Assembly (NCBI GenBank): GCA_965204905.1
Contig: OZ242042.1
Span: 620,001 to 684,000 of the forward strand
From: Bin87 sp965204905
Lineage (GTDB): Bacteria; Chloroflexota; Dehalococcoidia; Lucifugimonadales; UBA3495
Length of the DNA: 64,000 nt
Reading direction: 5' to 3'
Of this stretch, positions 1-8,601 are shown piece by piece. Every line of letters starts with the position of its first letter. The stretch's first letter is position 1. The notes under the pieces are model-generated. The model ran no database searches. It saw only the letters and a program-made list of their open reading frames with translations, and was not told where the DNA came from. A program made the translations under genes and the position numbers.

Positions 1-521
1 ATGCCGTCCTCGAATTTGACGTCATCCGCCTCAGCGTCAATCGCCACCAGGCTCAACTCCTCGGCAGTCCCTTCATCCTCAATTTCCATGGTGATGACGC
101 CGCGACTGTCGAAGTTCCACGCCACGCATCCCGCGTCGCCCAGGTTCCCGCCGCCCTTGTTGAACGCCGACCGGATTTCCGACGCCGTGCGGTTGCGATT
201 GTCAGTCAGAGCCTGCACCAGGATAGCCCCGCCGCTGGGCCCGTACCCTTCGTAAGTGACTTCCGACAGGTCCACCATCGACTCGCCGCCCTCGCCGGTC
301 CCCCGGCGCACGGCCCGCGCGATGCTATCCTGCGGCATGTTGTTGGATCTCGCCTGGTCAATGGCAATCCTCAGGCGAAAGTTCATGTCGGGGTCTCCGC
401 CGCCGCCTTCCTTCGCCGCCAGCGATATGTTTCGCGCCAGCTTGGTGAACAGCGCACCCCGCTTGGCGTCCGCTGCACCTTTCGCCCGCTTGATTGTTGA
501 CCACTTGGAATGACCGGACAT
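1..521 (-). CDS. yebC: YebC/PmpR-family protein (3' end outside window)
   Basis: Reading leftward from the ATG at 521, the frame stays open to the window edge and gives about 173 residues of a family usually near 240-250. The N-terminus MSGHSKWSTIKRAKGAADAK is the classic YebC/TACO1 signature. It is followed by the conserved acidic region with RTASEIRSAFNKGGGNLG near residues 130-147. YebC proteins act in the cytoplasm as transcriptional regulators or as factors that relieve ribosome stalling at proline-rich stretches; which role applies cannot be read from sequence. An AGGAGG site sits seven to eight bases before the ATG. The last third is missing only because the window ends. Confidence 0.95.
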   Translation of the reverse strand, partial: MSGHSKWSTIKRAKGAADAKRGALFTKLARNISLAAKEGGGGDPDMNFRLRIAIDQARSNNMPQDSIARAVRRGTGEGGESMVDLSEVTYEGYGPSGGAILVQALTDNRNRTASEIRSAFNKGGGNLGDAGCVAWNFDSRGVITMEIEDEGTAEELSLVAIDAEADDVKFEDG

Positions 522-630
522 CCGACACCTCCTCGCGCTTCAATCCCCGCCCTGCACAACCGACTATCTTTCGTTTTCCCTATTCCCACTTCCAGCGCTC
601 TTATCACTCAATGTAATGTGTAACATCACG

Positions 631-660
631 ATTCTAGCATCGCCCCGCCAACCCGGTCAA
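631..660 (-). promoter_or_regulatory. Sigma-70 promoter of yebC, extended -10
   Basis: On the minus strand, TTGACC (660-655) and TAGAAT (636-631) are separated by 18 bases, with TG one base before the -10. It lies about 110 bases upstream of the yebC ATG. The rest of the 522-824 gap holds only this promoter and the tRNA promoter; no other gene was seen there. Confidence 0.6.
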
Positions 661-784
661 AACACCTATTGTCACAAGAACCGTCATGCTCGGCCTTGAG
701 CGAGTATCCGGTAAATCATCAGCGTATCCTCGTTTCTCAGCGTTTAGCCAGGATCGACGTCCGCTCATGGTGAGGCTGTCGAAC

Positions 785-813
785 CACGACTCGGCGTTCC
801 CGTATGCTATAAT
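785..813 (+). promoter_or_regulatory. Extended -10 promoter of tRNA-Pro
   Basis: A perfect TATAAT at 808-813 is preceded by TGC (TGnTATAAT, an extended -10). The -35 region is poor. The expected start lies near 820, just before the mature tRNA end at 825. Confidence 0.65.
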
Positions 814-824
814 TCAACTATAGT

Positions 825-900
825 CGGGGTGTAGCGCAGTGGCTAGCGCGCCACGTTCGGGACGTGGAGGTCGGTGGTTCGAATCCACTCACCCCGACCA
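825..900 (+). tRNA. tRNA-Pro (anticodon CGG)
   Basis: The 76-nt cloverleaf can be drawn fully. The acceptor stem is CGGGGTG/CACCCCG (825-831 with 890-896), the D-arm GCGC/GCGC, and the anticodon stem CCACG/CGTGG around the loop TTCGGGA. The T-arm loop is TTCGAAT and the 3' CCA is encoded at 898-900. The anticodon CGG reads the proline codon CCG. The following CDS starts only 26 bases later with no terminator between, so the two are probably transcribed together. Confidence 0.97.
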
Positions 901-926
901 TTGCTATGCCCACACGGAGGGATAGC

Positions 927-2540
927 ATGACCCGTCGAAGTTTCTGGGCCTGGGGCAACGAGGATCGGGAGCCAACATCGGCGGACTACGCCGCCATGGC
1001 CCAAAGAATCCACGAACGCTACGGCGTCTCGCTGGATCCGCCCCGACCGCCTGCCGACGCCGATCTTAACCTGCGCGCGCCGCGCATCCTGCCCCATCCC
1101 ATCGTCGCCGAGTTCTGCTCCACCGACGATCACGACCGCGCCGCCCATACTTACGGACGCAGCTTCCGGGACCGTATTCGGGCCTTCAACCTCCAGTTCC
1201 CCAACCCGCCGGACGTCATCGCCTACCCCCGCAACGAGTCCGAGCTGACCACCGTCCTGGACTGGTGCTCGAACTCCAACATCGTGGCGATTCCCTACGG
1301 CGGCGGCAGCACCGTAGTCGCCGGCGTGGAACCCCCGGAAGCCGACGCCGTGGTCACCATTGACCTCACCCGCCTCGACCAGGTGCTGGAGATCGATGAC
1401 ACTTCCCGTGCCGCCCGCATCCAGGCCGGCGTCCTCGGCCCGGCCCTGGAAGCGCAACTTCGCCCCCACGGCTACACCCTGCGTCACTTCCCCCAGAGCT
1501 TCGAGTTCTCCACCCTCGGCGGCTGGATCGCCACCCGCAGCGGCGGCCACTACGCTACTAACCACACCCACATCGACGACTTCGTGGAATCCGTGCGCAT
1601 GGTCACCCCGTCCGGCGTGTGGGAATCCCGCCGGCTCCCCGGCAGCGGCGCCGGCCCGTCGCCCGACCGCGTGGTCATCGGCAGCGAGGGCATTTTGGGC
1701 GTCATCACCGAGGCTTGGATGCGCATCCAGGCCCGGCCCCGTTACCGCGCCTCCGCCGGCGTCGTGTTCGACGGCATGGCGGCGGCTTCTGAGGGCGCGC
1801 GCCTCATCGCCCAGGCCAAGCAGTGGCCGGCCAACTTGCGCATGCTCGACCCGGGGGAGGCCGCAGACTTCGCCGGCCTGGATGGACAACAGGCACTGTT
1901 GATTATCGGCTTCGAGTCCGCCGAACTCCCCCAGGGTGAGAATATCCGCCAGGCCGTCGCCATCGCCCGCGACGCCGGCGGCTCCATCGACGAGGAAGCC
2001 ATCGTTATCGCCGACGCCGCCGAACGCTCCGACGCCACGGCAGGACGGCAGGGCGCCGTCGGCAGTTGGCGCAACTCGTTCATCAACGCGCCGTATGAGC
2101 GCAACGCCACCATCGGCTTCGGCATCGTGGCGGAGACCCTGGAAACGTCGATCACCTGGGAGCGCTGGCCCGCCATGGACGAGATGGTGCGTTCCGCCCT
2201 GCAGGATGCCCTGCAACGCACCTGCGGCGGCGGGCGCGTGTCCTGCCGGTTCACCCACGTGTATCCCGACGGCCCTGCTCCCTACTACACCTTTGAGGGC
2301 CTGGGCAGAATCGGAGGCGAGCTCGAAGCCCACGCCGAGATCAAGCAGGCTGCATCCGATGCCGTGATGGCCGCCGGCGGCACCATCACCCACCACCACG
2401 CCGTGGGTCGCGCTCACCGCCCCTGGTACGACGGACAGCGTCCCGATCCGTTCGCGGAAGCCCTGCGCTCCGTTAAGAAAACCCTCGACCCCAACGGCAT
2501 CCTCAACCCCGGCGTTCTTATCGACCCCATTCGAGACTGA
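927..2540 (+). CDS. FAD-binding oxidase, alkyldihydroxyacetonephosphate-synthase-like
   Basis: This 537-residue protein is of the VAO/PCMH type, with an N-terminal FAD_binding_4 domain and a C-terminal FAD-oxidase domain. The FAD-binding loop reads PYGGGSTVVAGVE near residues 121-133. The stretch FSTLGGWIATRSGGHYATN near 194-212 and the histidine cluster THHHAVG near 488 resemble alkyl-DHAP synthase. The end, DPNGILNPGVLI, is typical of the whole superfamily. The ATG at 927 is chosen because CGGAGGG lies just upstream; an earlier in-frame ATG lies inside the tRNA. The substrate is unknown. Ether-lipid synthesis is possible, but a catabolic 2-hydroxyacid oxidase role is equally likely. Confidence 0.88.
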   Translation: MTRRSFWAWGNEDREPTSADYAAMAQRIHERYGVSLDPPRPPADADLNLRAPRILPHPIVAEFCSTDDHDRAAHTYGRSFRDRIRAFNLQFPNPPDVIAYPRNESELTTVLDWCSNSNIVAIPYGGGSTVVAGVEPPEADAVVTIDLTRLDQVLEIDDTSRAARIQAGVLGPALEAQLRPHGYTLRHFPQSFEFSTLGGWIATRSGGHYATNHTHIDDFVESVRMVTPSGVWESRRLPGSGAGPSPDRVVIGSEGILGVITEAWMRIQARPRYRASAGVVFDGMAAASEGARLIAQAKQWPANLRMLDPGEAADFAGLDGQQALLIIGFESAELPQGENIRQAVAIARDAGGSIDEEAIVIADAAERSDATAGRQGAVGSWRNSFINAPYERNATIGFGIVAETLETSITWERWPAMDEMVRSALQDALQRTCGGGRVSCRFTHVYPDGPAPYYTFEGLGRIGGELEAHAEIKQAASDAVMAAGGTITHHHAVGRAHRPWYDGQRPDPFAEALRSVKKTLDPNGILNPGVLIDPIRD

Positions 2541-2609
2541 TGCCTCGGCCAGAGCTGGATCGAGAACTGCATCAGTGTCGGATGATTGTGCGCAAGGAGT
2601 GAGCAAGTC

Positions 2610-3380
2610 ATGGTAAGCAAACCCGTCGCAACCGGCTCGGGACTGCCGCCGGAAACGGAAGATCCCAACATCCACTACCCGGATACGGATGGTGAGCCAT
2701 TGGCCGAAACCGATTTCCAGTTCAACCCACTGACCGAGATGGTTCACGCGCTGCGGGTTCATTATGAAGACCGCCCTGATGTGTACGCGGCCGGCGATAT
2801 GTTCGTCTATTACCGGATGAACGAACCCGGCGCCGTCGTCGCGCCCGACGTGTTCGTGGTATTCGGAGTGGACAAGCACGCCCGCCGATCTTACTTCACA
2901 TGGCGGGATGGCAAAGCGCCGGACTTCGTGATGGAAATCGCGTCGGCGGGTTCCTATGACCGGGACATTGGACACAAGCGGGACGTTTACGCCGCGATTG
3001 GGGTAACGGAATACTGGCGGTTCGACCCCCTGGGGGAGTGCTTCGACCCGCCGTTGGCCGGGGAGCGGCTGGTGAACGGGGTGTACGAACCTATCCCCGT
3101 TTTCGAGGATTCTGATGGCATACTGCGCGGGTACAGCGCGTTGCTGGGGCGGGACATCTGCGTGCGAGATGATTTGCTGAAGCTTTACGACCCGGTCAAC
3201 CGGAACTGGCTGCGCAATCTGTCCGAGTCGGAGGCCGCGCGAGTCGAGGCGGAAGCGGCCAGGGCCCAGGCGGAAGCGGAACGGGCGGAGAAGGCAGCGG
3301 CTTTGCGGGCCGCGGCAGAGCGCAACCGGGAACTGGAAGCCATGCTGCGACAGCATGGAATTGCGCCGGACTCTGAATAG
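2610..3380 (+). CDS. Uma2-family (DUF820) PD-(D/E)XK nuclease-like protein
   Basis: This 256-residue protein has the Uma2 core: APDVFVVFG supplies the first acidic residue, DFVMEIAS the second, and HKRDVYAAIGVTEYWRFDP the lysine helix. Together these fit a PD-(D/E)XK fold. The C-terminus from about residue 205 is an Ala/Glu-rich coiled coil, common in this family. Uma2 proteins are abundant in Chloroflexota and Cyanobacteria, often in many copies; their targets are unknown. The ATG at 2610 follows AAGGAG. Start and product class are firm, but biological role is not. Confidence 0.88.
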   Translation: MVSKPVATGSGLPPETEDPNIHYPDTDGEPLAETDFQFNPLTEMVHALRVHYEDRPDVYAAGDMFVYYRMNEPGAVVAPDVFVVFGVDKHARRSYFTWRDGKAPDFVMEIASAGSYDRDIGHKRDVYAAIGVTEYWRFDPLGECFDPPLAGERLVNGVYEPIPVFEDSDGILRGYSALLGRDICVRDDLLKLYDPVNRNWLRNLSESEAARVEAEAARAQAEAERAEKAAALRAAAERNRELEAMLRQHGIAPDSE

Positions 3381-3415
3381 GGTCATACGTTAGCTTCGGA
3401 CTGGAGGGAAAAGAT

Positions 3416-4444
3416 ATGCGAGGCGTAGTTTTCACCGGCGACCGCGAGGTCGAAATTCGTACCCTGCCCGACCCGCACCCCAGCTCCGGAGAGGTCGTGA
3501 TCCAGATGAAAGCGTCCGGTCTGTGCGGCAGCGACCTGCGACACTACCGCGCGCCCAAAGCAGAGCGCGGCGACCCCGCCAGCCTCAAAGTCGCCGGCCA
3601 TGAGCCTTGCGGCGTTATCGCCGAAGTCGGCTCCGGCGTTACCGAAGTGGCCGTTGGCGACCGGGTGATGATGCACCACTACACCGGATGCCGCGCCTGC
3701 ACCATGTGTCGCATCGGCTACACCCAGATGTGCCTGAACGGATCGGTAGTGTACGGCACCGGCGCCAATGGCGGCCACGAGGACTACCTGATCTGTCCCG
3801 CCTACACCTGCGTCAAGATGCCCGATGGCTTGGACTTCGACGAGGGCTCGGCCTGCGCCTGTGGCACTGGTACCGCGTTCCACGCGCTGAAGCGCCTGAA
3901 CCTGGCCGGCGACGACACCATCGCCATTTTCGGACAAGGTCCAGTGGGGGCCAGCGGCACCATGTTCGCCAAAGCCATGGGCGCCCGCGTGATCGCCGTG
4001 GACGTGGACGCGGAACGGCTGGACTTGGCCCAGCGTCTCGGCGCCGACGTTTGCATCGACGCCAGCAACCAGAACCCCGTGGAGGCTATCCGCGAACTCA
4101 CTCACGGTGAGGGAACGCCGGCTGCCCTGGACTGCACCGGCCGGCCCGAGGCCCGGATCAACGCCGTCGATTCCGCCATGCTGTGGGGCCGGGTCTGCTT
4201 CGTGGGCGAGGGCAACACCACCACCTTCGACGTCAGCGCCCAGATCATCCACAAGCAATTGACCATAGTGGGATCCTGGACCTTTAGCCTCAACGGACTG
4301 GAGGAGGTGGCCCGGTTCGTGGTTGACCGGCAAGTGCCCCTCAAGGAACTTTTTACCCACCGCTTCACGCTGGACGAAGCCGAAGCCGCCTACAAACTCT
4401 TTGATGCCGGCGGCACCGGCAAAGTCTGTTTCACCTGGGATTAG
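3416..4444 (+). CDS. Zinc-dependent alcohol dehydrogenase (MDR superfamily)
   Basis: The 342-residue protein has the GroES-like fold followed by a Rossmann domain. Catalytic zinc ligands are C37 (GLCGSD) and H62-E63 (AGHEPCG). The structural zinc site has four cysteines at 92, 95, 98 and 106 (CRACTMCRIGYTQMC). A nucleotide-binding loop GQGPVGASG lies near 173-181. It resembles threonine/sorbitol dehydrogenase-type enzymes that oxidise secondary alcohols with NAD(P). The ATG is preceded by GGAGGG. It stands alone between the Uma2 gene and hicB, so the context gives no substrate. Confidence 0.92.
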   Translation: MRGVVFTGDREVEIRTLPDPHPSSGEVVIQMKASGLCGSDLRHYRAPKAERGDPASLKVAGHEPCGVIAEVGSGVTEVAVGDRVMMHHYTGCRACTMCRIGYTQMCLNGSVVYGTGANGGHEDYLICPAYTCVKMPDGLDFDEGSACACGTGTAFHALKRLNLAGDDTIAIFGQGPVGASGTMFAKAMGARVIAVDVDAERLDLAQRLGADVCIDASNQNPVEAIRELTHGEGTPAALDCTGRPEARINAVDSAMLWGRVCFVGEGNTTTFDVSAQIIHKQLTIVGSWTFSLNGLEEVARFVVDRQVPLKELFTHRFTLDEAEAAYKLFDAGGTGKVCFTWD

Positions 4445-4478
4445 GGCCGGCTCGCCCTGCCCTATAGGGAGGAACGCT

Positions 4479-4841
4479 ATGCGCAAGCTGACCTGCTACG
4501 CCTGGGGCAAGCCCGGAGATTGGGAAGCCCTCTGCGTTGATTTAGACATCCCCGCGCAAGGCGAAAGTTTTAGCCAAGTGCGAGACGACCTTCAACTGGC
4601 TGTGGAGGATTTCCTGGATTATGCCGCTGAATTGCCGGAGGATAACCGGAAATTCCTGCTGAGCCGTCGTGTGCCGTTAGGGGTACGGTTGCACCTTTCT
4701 CTTAGACACCAATGGATTACGCTATTGAGATCGACCCAGCGATTGGTTGGATCGCCTAATGGCAAATCCAAGAACGGGGTCACGAGCGTCATTTTTACCA
4801 TCGATACTGAAAGTCCTGCGCTAGTCACCGGTCAGGCATGA
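4479..4841 (+). CDS. hicB: HicB-family antitoxin
   Basis: The 120-residue protein begins with a HicB-type partial RNase-H fold: GDWEALCVDLDIPAQGESF is followed by a helix with AVEDFLDYAAELPEDNR. The C-terminal part is less typical and has no clear DNA-binding domain. The GGGAGG site lies seven bases before the ATG. Its TGA abuts the hicA ATG directly (4839-4844), which implies translational coupling. It is expected to bind and neutralise HicA and to repress its own promoter. GC content is lower than in neighbouring genes, as is common for mobile toxin-antitoxin modules. Confidence 0.78.
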   Translation: MRKLTCYAWGKPGDWEALCVDLDIPAQGESFSQVRDDLQLAVEDFLDYAAELPEDNRKFLLSRRVPLGVRLHLSLRHQWITLLRSTQRLVGSPNGKSKNGVTSVIFTIDTESPALVTGQA

Positions 4842-5057
4842 ATGAAGTTCAGGGATCTCGACCGGATTTTGCGAGAGAACGGCTTTGAACTGGTTCCGGG
4901 GCGAGGCAAGGGTTCACATCGATTCTACGAGCGGCACGTCGGTGACCGTACTTACGCTTTCTCAGTCCCGTTCCATGGCGCCAACGCTGATATGAAGCCC
5001 GGCACGCTCCGCTCAATAATCCGGAGTTCCGGGCTTGACCCTAGCATGTTTCGCTAA
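4842..5057 (+). CDS. hicA: HicA-family mRNA interferase toxin
   Basis: The 71-residue protein has a dsRBD-like fold with the family signature GKGSHRFYER; the catalytic histidine is H26. HicA cleaves mRNA independently of the ribosome when free of HicB. The order here is antitoxin then toxin, with no gap. The gene's TAA overlaps by three bases the stop codon of the convergent flavin oxidoreductase gene. All visible catalytic features are intact, so the toxin is probably active. Confidence 0.9.
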   Translation: MKFRDLDRILRENGFELVPGRGKGSHRFYERHVGDRTYAFSVPFHGANADMKPGTLRSIIRSSGLDPSMFR

Positions 5058-6100
5058 CCACTCAATCTCGGCAGCACCTTTTTGTTGAACAGTTTGAGTG
5101 ACGCGGTTTGCATTTCGTCGGGCATCAGGTTGCCGTAGTTGATTTCGTAGATGAGCTGGTCCAGGCCCAGGTTTTCTTCCAGTTCGGCCAGGCGCTCGGT
5201 GACCGTATCGGGGGTGCCGTACACCACCTTGTCGCGCAGCCAGTCGTCGTAGTCCATGCCCAGGATGATGCGGCTCTGCTCGCCCCAGTCGCCGGTGGTG
5301 CCGGCGCGCCCGGCGTAGGAACCGACCCGCTCGCCCAGGCGGGTTATGGAGTTCATGGCCGATTCCATTGGGTTGCGGTACGCGGCCTCGGCGTCCTCGT
5401 TGACGTAGATGGGCACGCGCAGTCCTACCCTGCCTTCGCCCGGATGGCCGGCGGCTTTCCACGCCGCGCGGTACGCCTCCATCGAACCCTTGAGTTGGTC
5501 CAGCGTGAACACGCGGGACGGGTTCACGATGAGCGGGTAACCCATCGCGCCGATGATCGGGAAACTTTCGGCGGAGGTCACGCCCACGGTGATGGGCGGG
5601 TGCGGCTGCTGATAAGGCCGGGGCGTCACCGTGAGATCATCGCAGGAGTAGTGCTCGCCGTGGAATGAGAATGTTTCCTCAGTCCAGGCCGTCTTGACGA
5701 TCTCAAGGAACTCGTCGAAGCGGCTGCGGCTTTCCTCGAAGGTTACGTTGAAGCCCTCGTGGACGTTGGGGAAGGTACCCCGGCCCACGCCCAATTCCAC
5801 TCGCCCGTCGCTGATGTGGTCCAGCGTCGCCATTTCCTCGGCAACGCGGATGGGATGGCCCAGCGGCAAGCAGTACACCGCCGTGCCGATCCGCATCGTG
5901 TGGGTCTTGGCGGCAATGGCGGTGGCGATCATTACGGGAGACGCCAGCACCCGCTCCATGTTGAAGTGGTACTCGGCCAACCACACGGAGGCCACGCCGA
6001 GGTCCTCAGCTTCCTGGACCAGGCGGAACGATTGGGTGAAAGCGTCGTGGTGATCGCCGTCGATGGGGCGCGGAAATTCGAGGAACAATCCAAATTCCAT
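5054..6100 (-). CDS. LLM-class flavin-dependent oxidoreductase (bacterial luciferase family)
   Basis: The 348-residue protein has a luciferase-like TIM barrel: MEFGLFLEF at the start, WLAEYHF near residue 43, DGRVELGVGRGTFPNVHEGF in the middle and PPITVGVTSAESF further on. These enzymes use reduced F420 or FMN to oxygenate or oxidise organic substrates. The start at 6100 has AAGGAG upstream; a longer frame to 6190 has no such site. It lies 47 bases downstream of an acyl-CoA ligase on the same strand, suggesting a shared operon in which the oxygenated product is made into a CoA thioester. The cofactor (FMN or F420) is not determinable here. Confidence 0.9.
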   Translation of the reverse strand: MEFGLFLEFPRPIDGDHHDAFTQSFRLVQEAEDLGVASVWLAEYHFNMERVLASPVMIATAIAAKTHTMRIGTAVYCLPLGHPIRVAEEMATLDHISDGRVELGVGRGTFPNVHEGFNVTFEESRSRFDEFLEIVKTAWTEETFSFHGEHYSCDDLTVTPRPYQQPHPPITVGVTSAESFPIIGAMGYPLIVNPSRVFTLDQLKGSMEAYRAAWKAAGHPGEGRVGLRVPIYVNEDAEAAYRNPMESAMNSITRLGERVGSYAGRAGTTGDWGEQSRIILGMDYDDWLRDKVVYGTPDTVTERLAELEENLGLDQLIYEINYGNLMPDEMQTASLKLFNKKVLPRLSG

Positions 6101-6147
6101 ACCTGTTCTCCTTTCGCGGGAATACAGTCGTTGCCCAGCAACCGATG

Positions 6148-7767
6148 CTATACCTGTGAACCCTGGATGCGACGCTCCTGGCCCTCCCATTCTCGGTCCC
6201 GCAGGATGTACTTCTGAATCTTGCCGGTGGCGGTTTTGGGCAGATCGCCGAACTCTACGCTCTTGGGCGCTTTGAAGTGGGCGATGCGGTCGCGAGTGAA
6301 GTTGATAATTTCATCAGCGCTTACCGCGCCGCCGTCCCGAGGCACTACGAACGCCTTGGGCACTTCGCCCCACCGGTCATCGGGAACGCCGACAACGCAT
6401 ACCTCCAGCACTGATGGGTGCTCCATGATGACCTTCTCGACCTCCTGGCTGGATATGTTTTCGCCGCCGGAGATGATGATGTCCTTGGAGCGGTCCTGCA
6501 GTTCGATGTAGCCGTCGGGGTGCCAGACGGCCAGGTCGCCGGAATGGAACCAGCCGCCGCGGAAAGCCTCGGCGGTGGCGTCGGGGTCGTTGTAGTAGCC
6601 CTTCATCACCGCGTCGCCTTGCATGACGACCTCGCCCATGGTTTCGGTGTCCCTGGGAACGTTGTCCATATTTTCGTCCACCACTCGCAGTCCGGTGCCG
6701 TACACCATGAACGGCACACCCTGGCGGGCTTTGACACGGGCGAGATCGTCGGAAGGCAGTGCATCCCATTCAGGTTGGGCAGCGGCGACCGTGCAGGGGC
6801 CGTAGGTCTCGGTCAGGCCGTACACGTGGATAATCTCGGCTCCCATGCCCTCCATGGTGCGAATGACCTGCGGAGCCGGCGGCGCGCCGGCGGTCATGAT
6901 GGTCAGGCCGGACAGGTCGGCGGATGCGGCCTCGGGCGCGGCGTACAAGCCGGTTAGCACGGTGGGCGCGGCGCAGAGGTGGGACACCGACTCTTCGCGG
7001 ATCAGGCGATACACCTCGGCCGGGTCCACCCTGCGCAGGCAGACATGGGTGCCGCCCACGGCGGTCACGGCCCAAGGGAAGCACCAGCCGTTGGCGTGGA
7101 ACATGGGCAGCGTCCACAGATAGATGCTGCGCCAGTTCATGCCCATTTCCATGGCCTCGCCCAGCGCGTTCAGGTATGCGCCGCGCGGCGTGTACTCCAC
7201 GCCCTTGGGCATCCCGGTGGTGCCGGAGGTGTAGTTGATGGTCAGCGTGTCGGTCTCGGATTCGGCGCCGGTCAACTCCGACAGCGGTTCCACGCCGGCC
7301 AGCCAGGCTTCATACTCCAGGCTCGGGATGTCGGTGGCCAGGGGTACGGTGTCCCGAACCTGCACGTAGGTCTCAACGCCGGGGCAATCGGCGCGCAGTT
7401 GGCGCACGGTGTCAGCAAGCTCGGAATCGAATACCAGCGCCTTCGCGCCCGAGTGGTTGAGGATGTAGGCGATCTCACGCGCCGACAGGCGGATGTTGAG
7501 CGCGACCAACACCGCGCCGATGCCCATGGGCGCGAAGTTGGCCTCCAGCATGGATGGCAGATTGGGCAGCAGGTACGCGACGCGGTCGCCGGCCCCAACG
7601 CCGACACTCTGCAATGCGGCGGCGTGGCGACGCACTCTATCGTAGAACTGGGCGTAGGTGGTTACGCCGCCGTTGTAGATGCAGGCGGCCTTGTCCGGAT
7701 AGACGGACGCGCTGCGCTCAAGGAACAGCAATGGGGTGAGGTTGGCGGATGTGGCGTTGGTCACCAT
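6148..7767 (-). CDS. Acyl-CoA synthetase (AMP-forming, class I adenylate-forming)
   Basis: The 539-residue enzyme has the phosphate loop YTSGTTGMPKG at residues 179-189, the ATP site YGLTETYGP, the hinge GWFHSGDLAVWHPDGY, and the C-terminal lysine motif TATGKIQKYILR. It activates a carboxylic acid as an acyl-adenylate and transfers it to CoA. The family resembles medium/long-chain or dicarboxylate ligases. The ATG at 7767 (MVTNATSA) is preferred over an 84-residue upstream extension because that extension runs through an intergenic repeat (7901-7938) and has no conserved residues. It is probably cotranscribed with the flavin oxidoreductase that follows. Confidence 0.92.
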   Translation of the reverse strand: MVTNATSANLTPLLFLERSASVYPDKAACIYNGGVTTYAQFYDRVRRHAAALQSVGVGAGDRVAYLLPNLPSMLEANFAPMGIGAVLVALNIRLSAREIAYILNHSGAKALVFDSELADTVRQLRADCPGVETYVQVRDTVPLATDIPSLEYEAWLAGVEPLSELTGAESETDTLTINYTSGTTGMPKGVEYTPRGAYLNALGEAMEMGMNWRSIYLWTLPMFHANGWCFPWAVTAVGGTHVCLRRVDPAEVYRLIREESVSHLCAAPTVLTGLYAAPEAASADLSGLTIMTAGAPPAPQVIRTMEGMGAEIIHVYGLTETYGPCTVAAAQPEWDALPSDDLARVKARQGVPFMVYGTGLRVVDENMDNVPRDTETMGEVVMQGDAVMKGYYNDPDATAEAFRGGWFHSGDLAVWHPDGYIELQDRSKDIIISGGENISSQEVEKVIMEHPSVLEVCVVGVPDDRWGEVPKAFVVPRDGGAVSADEIINFTRDRIAHFKAPKSVEFGDLPKTATGKIQKYILRDREWEGQERRIQGSQV

Positions 7768-7900
7768 ACGGCGGTCTCCGATTGACGACGGACAGTCGTC
7801 GTTGATCTCTGCCGCCATTCTGTACTGTACCGCCTGAAATGTCCAGAACGGCGCGCTGTGTAGGTAGCGTTGCAATTCAGGTGGTTTGAAGGAAGGATGC

Positions 7901-7938
7901 CCCCTCACCCCAACCCTCTCCCACCAGGGGAGAGGGAG
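7901..7938. repeat. Intergenic palindromic repeat, family A
   Basis: CCCTCACCCCAACCCTCTCC is followed by GGGGAGAGGGAG, so the arm CCCTCTCCC pairs with GGGAGAGGG. Near copies occur at 9541-9580, 31540-31600 and 36531-36570. It lies in the 274-base gap between the CoA ligase start and the next gene, which otherwise shows no gene. Confidence 0.8.
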
Positions 7939-8041
7939 TTTTGAATGAGAAACCACATAAAACGGAACGCTACCGTACGCGCACCTACCTTGTGCTGCCA
8001 GTCTCAGTAAAGTAGGCACCAGCGAGAAGGGGCTAGTTAGG

Positions 8042-8509
8042 CTAGGGGCCGCGCTTTGGGGCCAGCCGATTCTGGAGTTTGTGGTGCCAGTGGATGCGGT
8101 TGAAGTCGATGGGGTTATGTGGGTTTTCGGCGTTGCGGCGGGTCAGGTATTCGGCATATTGGGCGAGGAAGGCATCCATTTCCTCGCGGTCGGAGATGAA
8201 ATGCTCCAGGGCCGGAGAGGAGCGGGCGGCTTTTTCGCGCTGCTGTTCGTTGAGGGGGTTGCCCTTGCAGTCGTGAAGGCGGTCTTCGCAGGCGCAAGGG
8301 TAGGGATAGCTTTGGTAGTACACGGGACCATGGCAGCTAAATTCGATGTCTTCGGCGCGGCGGCGGCGGGCTTCGATCTCGGCCGGGTCGGGTTCGGTTG
8401 CTTCGGGGGTATCCTGGTCTTCGGGAACGTAGTCGAAGCCGCGTTGGAGGAGTTCTTTGGCGGCGGAAAGGCGATGGCAGGGTTTGAAGTCGGGGAGTTC
8501 GCCCTGCAT
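8042..8509 (-). CDS. Hypothetical protein, paralog of the upstream small gene
   Basis: The 155-residue protein begins MQGELPDFKPCHRLSAAKEL and matches the upstream neighbour's DGDLPDFQPCHRIDAARLL. The homology continues upstream of this ATG in the same frame (translated as VRFLIDV and earlier), but that open stretch back to 8659 contains no ATG or GTG. The true start is therefore uncertain, or expression involves readthrough from the upstream gene. The C-terminal two thirds is charged, with YPYPCACEDRLHDC and WHHKLQNR; no known domain was recognised. The helical PCHRL-AA-ELL-RGFD pattern recalls helix-turn-helix segments of small terminase-like proteins, but this is weak. Confidence 0.6.
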   Translation of the reverse strand: MQGELPDFKPCHRLSAAKELLQRGFDYVPEDQDTPEATEPDPAEIEARRRRAEDIEFSCHGPVYYQSYPYPCACEDRLHDCKGNPLNEQQREKAARSSPALEHFISDREEMDAFLAQYAEYLTRRNAENPHNPIDFNRIHWHHKLQNRLAPKRGP

Positions 8510-8601
8510 TACGTCGATGAGGAAGCGGACGGGGGAGAGACCCTGGTCAGTTTCGTCACGGACAATTTGGGCGAGTTGGGAGCGGATTTGGTGGTCCGCC
8601 T

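Noticed and set aside
843..3386. Very long minus-strand ORF of 847 codons
   Set aside because: It is antisense to the FAD oxidase, Uma2 gene and tRNA-Pro. Its translation has no domain and follows the third-position pattern of the opposite strand.
7768..8019. 84-residue N-terminal extension of the CoA ligase
   Set aside because: The extension is coded by an intergenic repeat and has no conservation; the ATG at 7767 has a plausible ribosome site and matches family length.
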